DNA of 64,000 nucleotides from Cruorifilaria tuberocauda (Eukaryota; Nematoda; Chromadorea; Rhabditida; Onchocercidae): the NCBI GenBank assembly GCA_013365365.1, contig JABVXU010000189.1, positions 1 to 64,000 on the forward strand, written 5' to 3'. Shown piece by piece: positions 27,661 through 38,600 of the stretch; position 1 is the first letter of the stretch; every line of letters begins with the position of its first letter. The notes below the pieces were generated by a model. It was not told the DNA's origin. It searched no databases and saw only the letters and a program-made list of their open reading frames with translations. The position numbers and the translations under genes were made by a program.

Positions 27661-30240
27661 AATTTACTCCACTTATTCACTCTCAATCTCACCCTTAATT
27701 ATTTGACCCCTTTTTGTTTTCTCCTTTTTTCCAGTCCATTTTGCGATTGATCGATTTGTATCTCTTTGCAATCGATCACAGCATCTGTACTGCTGAAACA
27801 CATCAATCAACATTTCCTGTTCGTTAGCAGTAGATGGAAGTGATATCGAACGTTACCGATGACTGAATTAGAGTAGATCGATAGCGTCATGAAATGGACT
27901 GCAAATAGATGGCATTGCAATGCACAGCTTCGGCATGATTTCATAGTCCATTACAATTGAAGCGAATTCATAACTGAAGAAGCATATTACTACGTTAACA
28001 TGCCAAAATGTGGTCGTATGCGAAGCGAGGCATAAAACATTTTCTTCACTCTCCTTTTCCGCTATGACGTTAAGTGGAAGATAATCCTTTGCGTTACGTA
28101 CAACACTTAGCAAATCTGTTGAGTTATATGAGGAGAGAGGACCGTTTTGGTCGATCATTTGTACTTCAGTAGAAACATCCTCTAATGTTCCTTTTCACCA
28201 GTTATCAGTTAGCAATGTTTCCTCGACTCTTTACATCCGATGTTTGAAAGCAACTAGTTCTTCGTCCGCAATTAGCACCATTAGGAACTTTATTGAGAAA
28301 ATGTAATACCTTTCGAGGAAGCATCTGTACCTATCAAAGGATGTTGTCGAATGACGGCTATGACAGAGAGCGACTGCTTAATCTCCTAATTTCTTATTCT
28401 CCAAAAAATACTTTTCAAAAAAAGAAAAAAAGTAAAAATTTGATTAACTAAATACGTTATTTCTTCATTTTTTGTGATGCGGATGCTGTTTCGTTTGATT
28501 TGGATTGAATACTTCATATTACAAATTTTTTCTGTTAAAGTTTGTGCATTGCTTCCGTTACAACTTTAATATATATGGATATAAATTAGTGTTGCATATT
28601 TTATGTTACTTGGTCTCTTATTCTGCAGCTCATGAATTTTCTTTGCCTGAACACGCTTTTTGCAAGCTTGGCACTTTCTATTGCCGCTAATCAATGTACT
28701 GCTGTCTGGAAGATGTGATCGACCAATGTTGCACATGTGATGGTGATAGTAATACTATCTGTAACTGAGATGTTCATCGTTAATATTGTTTAAAAATGTT
28801 GGGATATGAATACCATTTTTATCTGTCTTTCATGTCATAACAATATGTATACGGAGAATTGGACGATTGTTATCATTAAAGTACCAATTACCAAATTATT
28901 TACTAATTAGATTTTCGATATTTTGAATTGCCTTATTTAGCTTAAGTAACAATATTTTTTCGCTTTGTTTGAAATTCCGAGTGTGTCGTTCGCAGTTTTT
29001 GTACTTTCGATTTTGCTGATATTAACCAAATCATTACTTCTTCATAATTGCCAAGAATCCATAATTATTGGATGATTTTTTGCTCATTAGCACATTCGTG
29101 AGGCTTAAGTTGTTGAATTTAGAATTATCTGGTTTCAATTAAGGCTTGTTTATCTTTGGGATTATTCGCATTCCTAAGTATTTACATATTTCCGATTAGT
29201 GTATATTGAAGATGAAATCGTAGGTTGCCTTTTCGTTTCCATTTCAAAAAATGTCAAAGTCGAAGTAAAGACGCTCCGTATCGATTCGTTTCAGGTAGCA
29301 CGAATATATTTTATTCCCGATTAACTGATTATCTTTGTTTGATCTTTTAGTGGTATTAAAAAACATTTTGTTGAAAAAGCGAAACGAAGCGTTAGAAAAA
29401 CAAGGAAAGCCATTTTGAATTTCATAAAAAATCTTTTGAAAACTGCTAAATAGCAGTTATTCATTTGTTAACAGTGTCTCTTCATTATAGATGCTGTTGG
29501 GTAATTCAACGTCAAACTGGACAAACATTTTTTTTTATAGTTGTTACGGGTCATAGAGAGGAATTTAAAAAGGCAACTGTGCGACACAGAAAACATACCG
29601 ACGTTGATCTTTTTTAATACTTGTTTCCTCATGAATGTGAGAGGTTTGGTAAAAGTAAATTACACTTGACCAAAAATAGTTCTCATCGGATCCTCTGTCG
29701 CGGTCGATGTTCATTGTTCCATTTTGATTCGTTTTTCGTAAAGTTCTCATATCCTTTATTTTTTTCAAACATTTCTTCCTTAATTACCCCATTTCTAGAT
29801 ATTACATGGTTAGTTTGAGAGGACATATTAACGAGCAGCTGATATCATAAGTTGCTTTTAGTGGTTCATGACGTCTTACACGGCAATGTTGAATCATGTG
29901 AAATTCGTAGCTAAGGTTTAGTTTGGAGTTCACTTGTTGAAATAGTAATATAATGCAGTTTCTGCGATCAGAGATTATATACACTGAATAACACTCACTA
30001 AGATTCGCTTCACCATCTTTAGTTATTCTTCCTGTGTTATTTTGGAATTATCCATGAGTTTAAATCTTTCATGTTAGGAAAAAGTCTCAAAATATCGCGA
30101 TATTGTATTTATGTATGAACGTTATTTAGTTTGTTTGAATGAAAATTATTTAGATACGTATGCAAATACTCTTGAGAAGAAATTCGTTTTTCTGATGATA
30201 TTATCATATTCTAACTCGTTATGACGAAAAATTTGTTTCA
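27661..30240. other. Spacer upstream of kin-2, no gene seen
   Basis: I find no exon with both splice signals and recognisable protein. The minus-strand frame at 27868-28158 and the plus-strand frame at 28505-28690 are short and unrecognised. The stretch probably holds kin-2 regulatory DNA or an intron of its 5' UTR. Confidence 0.4.
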
Positions 30241-30241
30241 A

Positions 30242-30248
30242 CTTTCAG
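30242..30248 (+). promoter_or_regulatory. Acceptor before the kin-2 start (trans-splice candidate)
   Basis: CTTTCAG ends 12 bases before the ATG at 30261 and follows a T-rich tract. It fits a spliced-leader acceptor or the end of a 5' UTR intron. Confidence 0.5.
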
Positions 30249-30260
30249 TTTGTTTTGGAT

Positions 30261-33200
30261 ATGGCATCAGGGGGCAGTAATGAAGAGGCGCAATTAGCTC
30301 AATGTCAAGCTTATGTACAACGGCATAACATTCAGCAGTTGGTCAAGGAAGCGATTGTTAGCTTGTGTATAAACAAACCTGAAAATCCGATCTTATTTCT
30401 AAAGGAACATTTCGAAAAGCTCTATGATCAACGATCTCAGGCATGTCTTAGATATTTCATATTAAACTTTATGGTTAGCATACGTTAGGGAAAAAAAAGA
30501 TAAATTGGGAGTTATTTGTGGAGAAATTTCAATAACTGTAAGTTTTGAATAGCAGCTTTCTGTGAGGAATCACAGAGGAGACAAATTGTAATCATAGTCT
30601 TCGAGATTTTTTGGCTGGTGCGTAAAGCTTTATAACTATTGAAGTAAAATATACCGTTTGGGGCATCATGAAATTTTTTCTACTTGTATTACAGTTCTAA
30701 AAAAAATTGTATTGTCACATTTGTTTATATTTTCATATTGTCGGTGAAAATTCGTCAGTAGATCACTGATTTAAATTTTTTTTTAAATAGTGCGCTTTTT
30801 GATTACTATCTTGAACAATTTTATGACGCTTAGTTTGGTTTTCGTTATTTTTGCTTTTTAATGCGTTTTTGAACAATTAACAATTTTGTTATCTTACATT
30901 TGTGATATCCGGAGACTCATTATTTATTTGAAAAGAAGTCATGTAAATAATGCTTCAAATTTTGAATAACCGAATTTTGCTTTCAAAATTCTGAAGGATT
31001 TTGAAGAAAAAATTGATGTAAAAAAAGGTATTATAACCTGAGAACTGGTTGTCATGCCATTAGGTGAGTGTGAAAGATGACGGGGAAAAGGAAGAAGGAG
31101 GCTGGTTAGGTTGTTCTTAATCAAACGTTCAGTTTTTTTAAAGACAGTAAAGATGGTGTGTTCCGTTGTATTTAGTATAAATTGGTATCGCACTACAAGA
31201 ACTCTTGTTATTTAAATTCAGATTAGATATAACTGCTTGTTGCTGTCACATGTTGTCCATTTTCTCAACGACCTACTCTGTGCTTAACTTCATTGAAACG
31301 GAATACAGAGTTGAAGTGAAGAGAAGAGCGAGGCTATGTAGTAGATGGAAGAGGGAGTTTGTATATAGTAGATGGAAGAGTTTGTATACTTCGAAAACGA
31401 TGGAATGGAATTGAGCGGGATGATGACTGGGAAGAAAACAAATGCTGCATTGATTGCTGCTGTATACTATGCAGTTGCTACCGCTCTCGTTGCTTTTTGC
31501 TATTGCTCTACTCGCAAGCGTTATTTGCTGCTGTTAACGACCACTGTGAGGGTGCGGGTGTACGCATGTACACACATAGGCAACCGCTGCAGGAGTGACG
31601 CCGAAAACGCACATGGGAGTCGGTCAGTCGCCGCATTGCTGGTTACCCACTTGTGGTTGATGTAGTAGACATCTTCCAGATTACTAATTTTGAAAATGGG
31701 ACAGCATTTGAGCTTGAAAAGGCGCCGCAACATGAGCACAGGTGCTGCTACTGCTGCTTCTGTTACATCTACAACCTCTAACACAACGACTGCTGGCGTT
31801 GCTAAAGCTATTGAGAGCGGGAAGCTTGACGACAAATCTCTTGTGGTACACTTCCTTATTTGCTTCACGAATAAGATTCAAAAATATGCAGCAGTTGTTT
31901 ATGAAATGAAAACTGCGTCAAGTAATTTACGAAACCCAACTTCATGTTCATACCGGTGCCGATTTAGGTTATTCTTACTAGTGTAATTGCAGGCGTCAAG
32001 TCCACGAGTAGAAGCAGCAGATGACGACGACACTATTGATGAACCTCCAAAAATACAACAAGGAAACCGGCGACGTCTTGCAGTTAGCGCAGAGGCTTGT
32101 TTTTTTCCCAACTTTTATTAGTAACAGATATATGTCTGTAATGTTTCCGGTTAATCAGGATGCAGATTTGGTTTTTTTCGATTTCAACTGTTTTTTATAA
32201 AAATTATTTATCCCATTCCGAACTTTTCTAGGTACCCGATGAAAATGAAGCCGCAAACTATGATAAAGTAGTGATACCTAAAGATGACGAAACTCGAAAG
32301 GCACTGGAAGCAGCAATGTGCAAAAATATTCTATTTTCACATCTTGAAGTTTGCTTATACATTATTCTTTTTGTTTTTTTTTCATATATTTGAAGCTCAT
32401 TCAAATAATTCTGTTCTTCTTTATCTGAGTACCCTGAAAAATATGAAACTTTATTCTACGTTGTCTTTGAGGATGCATTAGTGATTTCTTAAAAAAACGA
32501 AATAATGTTTCAAAATGTCCAACGATCTTGTTTTATATTTTGGCACTTCCTCGTTAAAATAATGAAATTCTATCTGTTTTCATTCAAATTTATCATCTGG
32601 AACAAGTTGTAATACCAATTCAAACCAAAGGAAATCGTACATTAAGCCTTGTAAAGGAGTGATAATTTCAACCTCAAGCCAATGAAACAAAAAGGAACTT
32701 ACACCATCATTTCTTTAACTCCAGTCTAACTAGTTTTCCATCATTAATTATTGTAATTGGATTTAAAAAAATAATAATGTGTTTCTTTTTTGTTTTTTTT
32801 CTTAAGACATAAGGAATAACATTTTAAATCAATCATCTCTGTGAGTCTGAATTTTCACCAGTCTGGAAATAACTTCGCACTTATAGAGACCGTAGTATTG
32901 CAGAAATGAAAGTATATTGTCTTCAGGGAGACGAACAAAAAGCTATATTTGATGCCATGTTTCCTGTTGAAAAAAAAAAGGGCGAAACCATTATTGAGCA
33001 AGGAGAGGAAGGCGATAATTTTTATGTGATTGATTCCGGTGAAGTAAGTTTTCTAAGCACGTTTTAAAAACAGCTAATTTTAGATGAAAACCTTTTCTCG
33101 TATTATCTCTGGAATGTTGATCATTATGATAGAAAATGCATGTGCGGAATTTCTGCGAAGACCTATCAAGAAATAGGTCTTGATCCTCTTCTCAACCTGA

Positions 33201-34604
33201 AATTTTATGAAAGATGAAGAATAGCTTGGGTTCTACTACTTTTTTTTGGAGTGCTTTTGTTTTGTTGTGTTATATTGTTTATTTTTTTTTTTCAGGTAGA
33301 CGTATTTGTCAATGGTGAATATGCATTATCTATCAAAGAAGGTGGTAGTTTCGGTGAACTCGCTCTAATTTACGGGACTCCTCGAGCAGCAACAGTAGTT
33401 GCCAAGTCTGATGTGGTGAAATGTTGGGCAATAGATCGTATTACCTATCGACAGATTCTCATGGGATCCACAATGCGAAAGAGGAAGCTCTATGATGAAT
33501 TTCTGTCGAAAGTTCAAATACTATGTAAGCCTTTTCTGTTTATCTTAATTTATCTTGTTAGCGTATGGATAAACTGCGTTATGCCGTAGATTATTTACGT
33601 GTTATTTCAAAGTCAAAACTTTGGAAAATCTATGGGAATTTCAGTTTGAATTATTCACTGCTAATCTTTTCAGATTTTTTTCCATATTTTTTTCATAGCT
33701 ACGTCTCCGTCATTTTGTGATCATATTTTAAGAATTTTAAATTTAACGCCTATTAATGTTTAGCTGATCTCGACAAATGGGAGCGAGCGAATGTTGCTGA
33801 TGCTTTAGAAAGATGCGATTTCGAGCCGGGAACACGTGTTGTCGAACAGGTTTGCTTTGCAGTTATTGTCTTCCTCTTTTTATTAAACCTCAAAATGGTA
33901 TTACCCTTTTTCTTTTAGAACGTCTCAGTGAGCTGTTAAGTTGAAGATTCACTTTCAGCACAAATATTCATTCCGTTTTGAATGTTATTTGTTTTAATTT
34001 TGAATTGATTTTGTGAAGGCTTAGCATTTCTTCATACTGTTTAAAACAAAGAATTTATGAGGTGGTTCTTTTCGCGCTATATTTTCAGTTAAATTTCACA
34101 GATTTGCAAACTTTTATTTTTATCGATTAAGGGACATCCTGGTGATGAATTCTTTATCATTGTGGAAGGACAGGCAGATGTGCTGCAGAAGCGAAGTGAT
34201 GACGCACCTTTTGAGATCGTTGGGCATTTGTCTTCATCAGATTATTTTGGTAAGTTTTTAAAATTTAAAAAAAAAATTCGGTCCCAAAATTTCTTCATTA
34301 AGCAACCGTTGAAATTTTCAAGAAGAAACAGAGAAAAAGATAAATTTCAAATGTTGACGTTTTACTATGCTGTTGTCCGAGTTTAAATGCATATTTGTTT
34401 AATTTTCAAGCTTTACTTTTCTCTTTTTCAGGTGAGATAGCACTCCTTTTAGATCGACCTAGAGCTGCAACTGTAATTGCGAAAACACCTTTGAAATGTG
34501 TAAAATTAGATCGAGCACGATTTGAGCGTGTAATGGGACCGGTGCGTGAAATCCTTAAAAGGGATGTGTCAAATTATAATTCATATGTGAAACTGATGAC
34601 ATGA
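30261..34604 (+). CDS. kin-2: cAMP-dependent protein kinase regulatory subunit, long isoform
   Basis: The PKA regulatory subunit binds and inhibits the catalytic subunit until cAMP binds. Eight exons give 373 codons in unbroken phase: 30261-30440, 31993-32094, 32232-32348, 32927-33043, 33296-33524, 33764-33849, 34132-34249 and 34432-34604. Exon 1 is the type-I dimerisation/docking domain ([19 protein letters not shown]). Exon 2 ends with the pseudosubstrate inhibitor site RRLAVSAE, where alanine replaces the phosphorylatable serine. Two cyclic-nucleotide-binding domains follow, each with its phosphate-binding cassette ([34 protein letters not shown]). The C-terminus [10 protein letters not shown] matches my memory of C. 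elegans KIN-2. The introns after exons 1 and 2 begin with GC, not GT. The apparent TTG start at 30255 was rejected in favour of the ATG at 30261. Confidence 0.95.
31338..31389. repeat. Imperfect tandem repeat
   Basis: Two copies of a unit of about 22-27 bases (TAGTAGATGGAAGAG...TTTGTATA) lie in tandem. The first carries four to five extra bases (GGGAG). It lies in kin-2 intron 1, upstream of the alternative first exon. Confidence 0.7.
31679..31845 (+). CDS. kin-2: Alternative first exon of kin-2, predicted myristoylated
   Basis: The ATG at 31696 opens 50 codons ending at a GT donor (31846) in phase 0, the same phase as exon 1, so it can splice in frame to the exon at 31993 (363 aa in all). 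CTTCCAG at 31673-31679 sits 16 bases upstream. Joining exon 1 (30440) to that acceptor would be out of phase, so the exon is best read as a separate start made by trans-splicing. The N-terminus [11 protein letters not shown] has Gly2, Ser6 and a basic run, the N-myristoylation plus polybasic pattern. A Ser/Thr/Ala-rich linker follows. This isoform would lack the dimerisation/docking domain but keep the inhibitor site and both cAMP domains. Function is inferred; no transcript was seen. Confidence 0.6.
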
Positions 34605-35645
34605 ATATCCATTTAGTTGCAGGCCAGCAACATTTACATTTTACTAGATATATTTACATATTTTAAGTACGTCTGGCGATGCCTGATTTGAATTGTATTC
34701 GAGAATTTTACAGGCTTTAATTAATGAATCAGAAATAATTCCCGGCATTAAAATATGAAATTTCCTCAACTTTTTGCCACATGTTTTGTGCTCTCCCACA
34801 CGTTCTCGCTTTGGCATGTGTTTTGATTTGAATTGAAACATTTATTTCAGGCCATGTAATTTCAACAACCTTGTAGCTTCGACGGTTAAAAGCATCAAAT
34901 GTAGAGTAAAAGTAACAAGCAAGTGGGATTAACTTACTAGATATTTGAACGGTTCATTTTTGCAGTAAATTTAATCGCTAGTTTTTTCAGTTAGTTTTTT
35001 TTTCCAATCACTAAATGAGTTATCAATTACTGAGCTGTGGGCCCATAATTTTAAGAGAAAATTCGAGGATTTTATCAGTCCCTCCATATTATAGTTCTTC
35101 GTAGCAGTCGTATTTTTTAGCTAGTTTGCTCCAAAAGTTTTTGAAAGGCAGCAGTTGTTTTGGTTTTAGCATATTCTTGTCCTTTTCCTTCTTTTGTCAC
35201 TTGCAAATGTTCGGTCAAGTTGACAAAAACTGTTTCAATATGGTGTTATCCACTTCATTTATGTTAGATTCATTTTGTTGTTTAGCTTTCCCGCCATTTT
35301 CATTTCCTTTCTGCGATATTTCTGTATCATGATTTTTCCATTCAATGCTTTCCTTTTTTCAGTGTTTCAGTCATAATTATTTCAATGGCGCCAATCCAAT
35401 CCAATTTTCTTTTTTGGGATAGCGCTCATACACATAAAGCATATATTATTACGATTCCCCTCATTGCTTTTATAAGTTTTGGAATTCAGTTGCGTATGAC
35501 TCAATTACGTTTCAAGCATTCAATTTTCTCCTCTCTGAATTGAAATACATAAATACAGCAATGTCTAACGATAGGAAGTGTATTTGCAGCGCATAAAATG
35601 ATCAGCGGCGTATTATTTTGGCCGCACAAAGCAGGTTTTTTTTCT
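34605..35645. other. Convergent 3' region between kin-2 and the ankyrin/FN3 gene
   Basis: Both neighbours end toward this stretch, so it should hold both 3' UTRs. I see no coding exon. The open frames at 34644-34841 and 35126-35332 have no protein similarity I recognise. Confidence 0.5.
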
Positions 35646-38600
35646 TCAAACAACTGCTTCATTGCCTTTTTCCAAAGCCGCCAAGACACTGTTGCGATGC
35701 CTCACAAACAGATGGCCATCATCCCAAGGATTCTGCAGTTTTATAGGTGTGAAATCGTCTCGTAGCCTACGTTCTCTGGAACCAACGACTACTGCCAAGC
35801 AAAAATCTTCTGGGTCTTTGGATTCGATCGGTTTTCCATGTTCTACAGCTGCTTTGGCCAAATGTTCAATGACCAAAGCAACAACCTCACTAGCAGTGGT
35901 TGCTGATGCTATCTGAAGGCGAACTGAGGTGCCACAAGTAAGGCCACACTGATAAGCAGCATAAACTTTAATCACTCTTGTAATTGGAGTTTTTTTTGGT
36001 TGAAAGCGATTGTCGAGCCAAGATTCAGTTAGCAAGTTGACGTTTTGTAATCGCATATTGCAGAGCTCAGGTAATGCATTTGAATCCGCTGAACCCTGCA
36101 GTTTCTAGAATGACTTTGATATTAACTATCAGAACAATTGAATTCCTGCTTATTTAGCTTCGACATACCACATTCTTCCTGTGATCTCAACGAGGGTAAA
36201 GTATCACTTACATTTCTTGCTTCTTGCTCACTGCCACAATCTCTGTTATTTATTCCACTGACCGCAAACAAATGTTTCATTAGTACTGTACCTCTAGCTT
36301 GTTTATCCCTTGCAGTAGAAACAACACTACTAATCCATCCCATTGATTTCCAAATATTTTCTAATCTGAAATACAAAATCGAAACATTCGAATAGAGGTA
36401 GCTAGATTTACATAATGAAATCAAACTCTATTTTTCGTTCAAACGAAGAAATATACCTTTGTCGAAATTCGTCGAGTTTTGAAAGTACATTAGCGTAAAC
36501 ATTAAAGTCATTTTCCAGCATGCTATTTCTTTGTTCATATTTTATATACTGAAAATAAGCGTCATTGAACCAATGTAAAAGAAGTGGATAAACATCATAT
36601 CGGGAGCAGTATTAAAAAACTTCATAACCTTAAAACATTTACCGTTGAAAAATGTTCGATAAAAAGTGAAAGCCGGCAATAGGTGCCGATGAAATCCGGA
36701 TTGTATGTACATAAATGAGCTGAAATTTTCATAAATATGTTCTGAGAAATCCTGCGAAAATGGAGATATGTTTTGAGGAAATCATGCGGTCAAAGAATTG
36801 AAGTTGTGATACAAAGCAAGATCTTAATGGGCCACTAACTGATGAGACCAAACTAGTAAAATTTGAATAAGTAAGGCTTCTAAATTTGAACAAGTTCCGC
36901 AAAACTTCATAATTCATATCTACTCCACTAATAAAAACAGACAACTGCAAAATGGATTCAAATTTGTTGTTTGGAAAATTGTAAGATTATGATACACATA
37001 CTCGCTTCAAAAACCTGGAGTGGAAGTGTGAGGCAACCTTTTTGTATGGGCAACGATTTTAATGAAGAGTAACTTGGCACGGTACAAACATCGTCGATTT
37101 TTGGTAAAAGCTATAAAGAAATTCGTTTTGAACGATGCATTCCATTTTTATGCTAATTGTATTCATACTTTATAAATTTAAAGTTTTTTGAATCTTGAAA
37201 TATAATCTAAGGGACGTCGTAGAAGAATAAAATAAGACCATAACAAACGGATAGTCTGTTCAAGTTAATTGATGGCTATTTATTTCTTGAAAGGTTACGA
37301 AAACTATGAGATCGTTTTGTCTCGGACAAATATGAAGCCTAGACTAAGAGGTAAGAGTGAAATTGACTCCTTAGCCTTATAAAACTTTGAGATAAAAAGT
37401 ATTTTTGATGGCACGCAATAAATAGTTATTAGAATTCGATAATGTGGCGAGAACGGAATGAATTGTTTTTCTCAGTAATTTAAAATCATAAATAACTTAC
37501 AAGTATGAAGGAAACATCGAATTGCAATTGAAAAACTTGCAAACGGTAGATGCGTTGATTTGGTAAGAGATCAACGTCAACCTCGAGATCGTTAAGTAAA
37601 CGAGATACTGCACTAACAAGGGCAGTATGAAAAACAAATTGCATCCGTGTTAGTGGATTTGAGGCGTTAATATCTACGGATCGTAATAAATCCCACTCTT
37701 CTTTTGTTATATGTGGATTCTCTCTGCAAAATAATTTCTTGGCAATATATGAACTCCCAATTTCAAACATTTGTCACATTCTATTCATTAGGAAAATAAG
37801 CCAATTATCCTAGCAATTGGCATGGTGAAGTTGAGCATCTTTGAGGGCTTTGATATTCGAATTGCAGTGTCCTCTTTAAATTTAACATAGGCAATTTTTA
37901 AATTTGGAAATTCCATGGATGAGATAAAAGGTATGCAGGGAAGCAAAAGGAAAGTAATCTTTACTTTTTCTTTTTTTCTTTTAGGAAGTATCAAGTTGCA
38001 AATTAAGAAGGTAAATAACTATCACTAAAAGTTTTGGCAAAATTCTCGAATTTTCATATTCAATACTCCATGAACCAGATCATGATTTTCATGATCATGA
38101 ATTCGATCAAACATTATCCCCAACATAACATCCAACTCCAGTTTTTCGTTTGATACTTTATCATTTGGAAATGTACGACCTAACTATAGATCTTACAACA
38201 ACGACATGCAGCAAAAATTTTCAAAATCCCTAAATAATTTACTTCCTTTTCTTTTTTCCAGTTTAAGTATTAATCCTCCAATGATGCTGAGGAACTGAGT
38301 AAGTAAATGCGAAACTTTGGAAAACGAAAAATCTCAGTTTAAGGCTCTTAGAATGAACAGATACTTATCAGTAGTGGAAAAGTATGAATACGAAAAAAAA
38401 GTTATCTTATTAAAGCATGTGGAAGAATAGATGGTATATTCTGAGGGACAACGACGCTTATGGAATTAATGGATGAATATAATTTCATGTAACATATGTA
38501 TAATCCTTTTCGTAATCGTATATGTGAGGACTGGAAAAAATTGATGATGCTAAAAATTTCTGCCCACAATACGTCCATCGCCTGACAAGTTCCTCGTTTG

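Noticed and set aside
27171..27662. 163-codon plus-strand open frame
   Set aside because: It begins at GTG, runs through TTCG and CCAT repeats (repeated Val-Arg-Ser-Phe) and has no splice or protein support.
31372..31868. Overlapping open frames on both strands in kin-2 intron 1
   Set aside because: Explained by locally higher GC. Only the 31696-31845 frame has an ATG, an acceptor and a phase-matching donor.
37724..38405. U12-type (AT-AC) intron
   Set aside because: The start is ATAACT rather than ATATCC, the end is AG and no TCCTTAAC branch site is seen near the 3' end.
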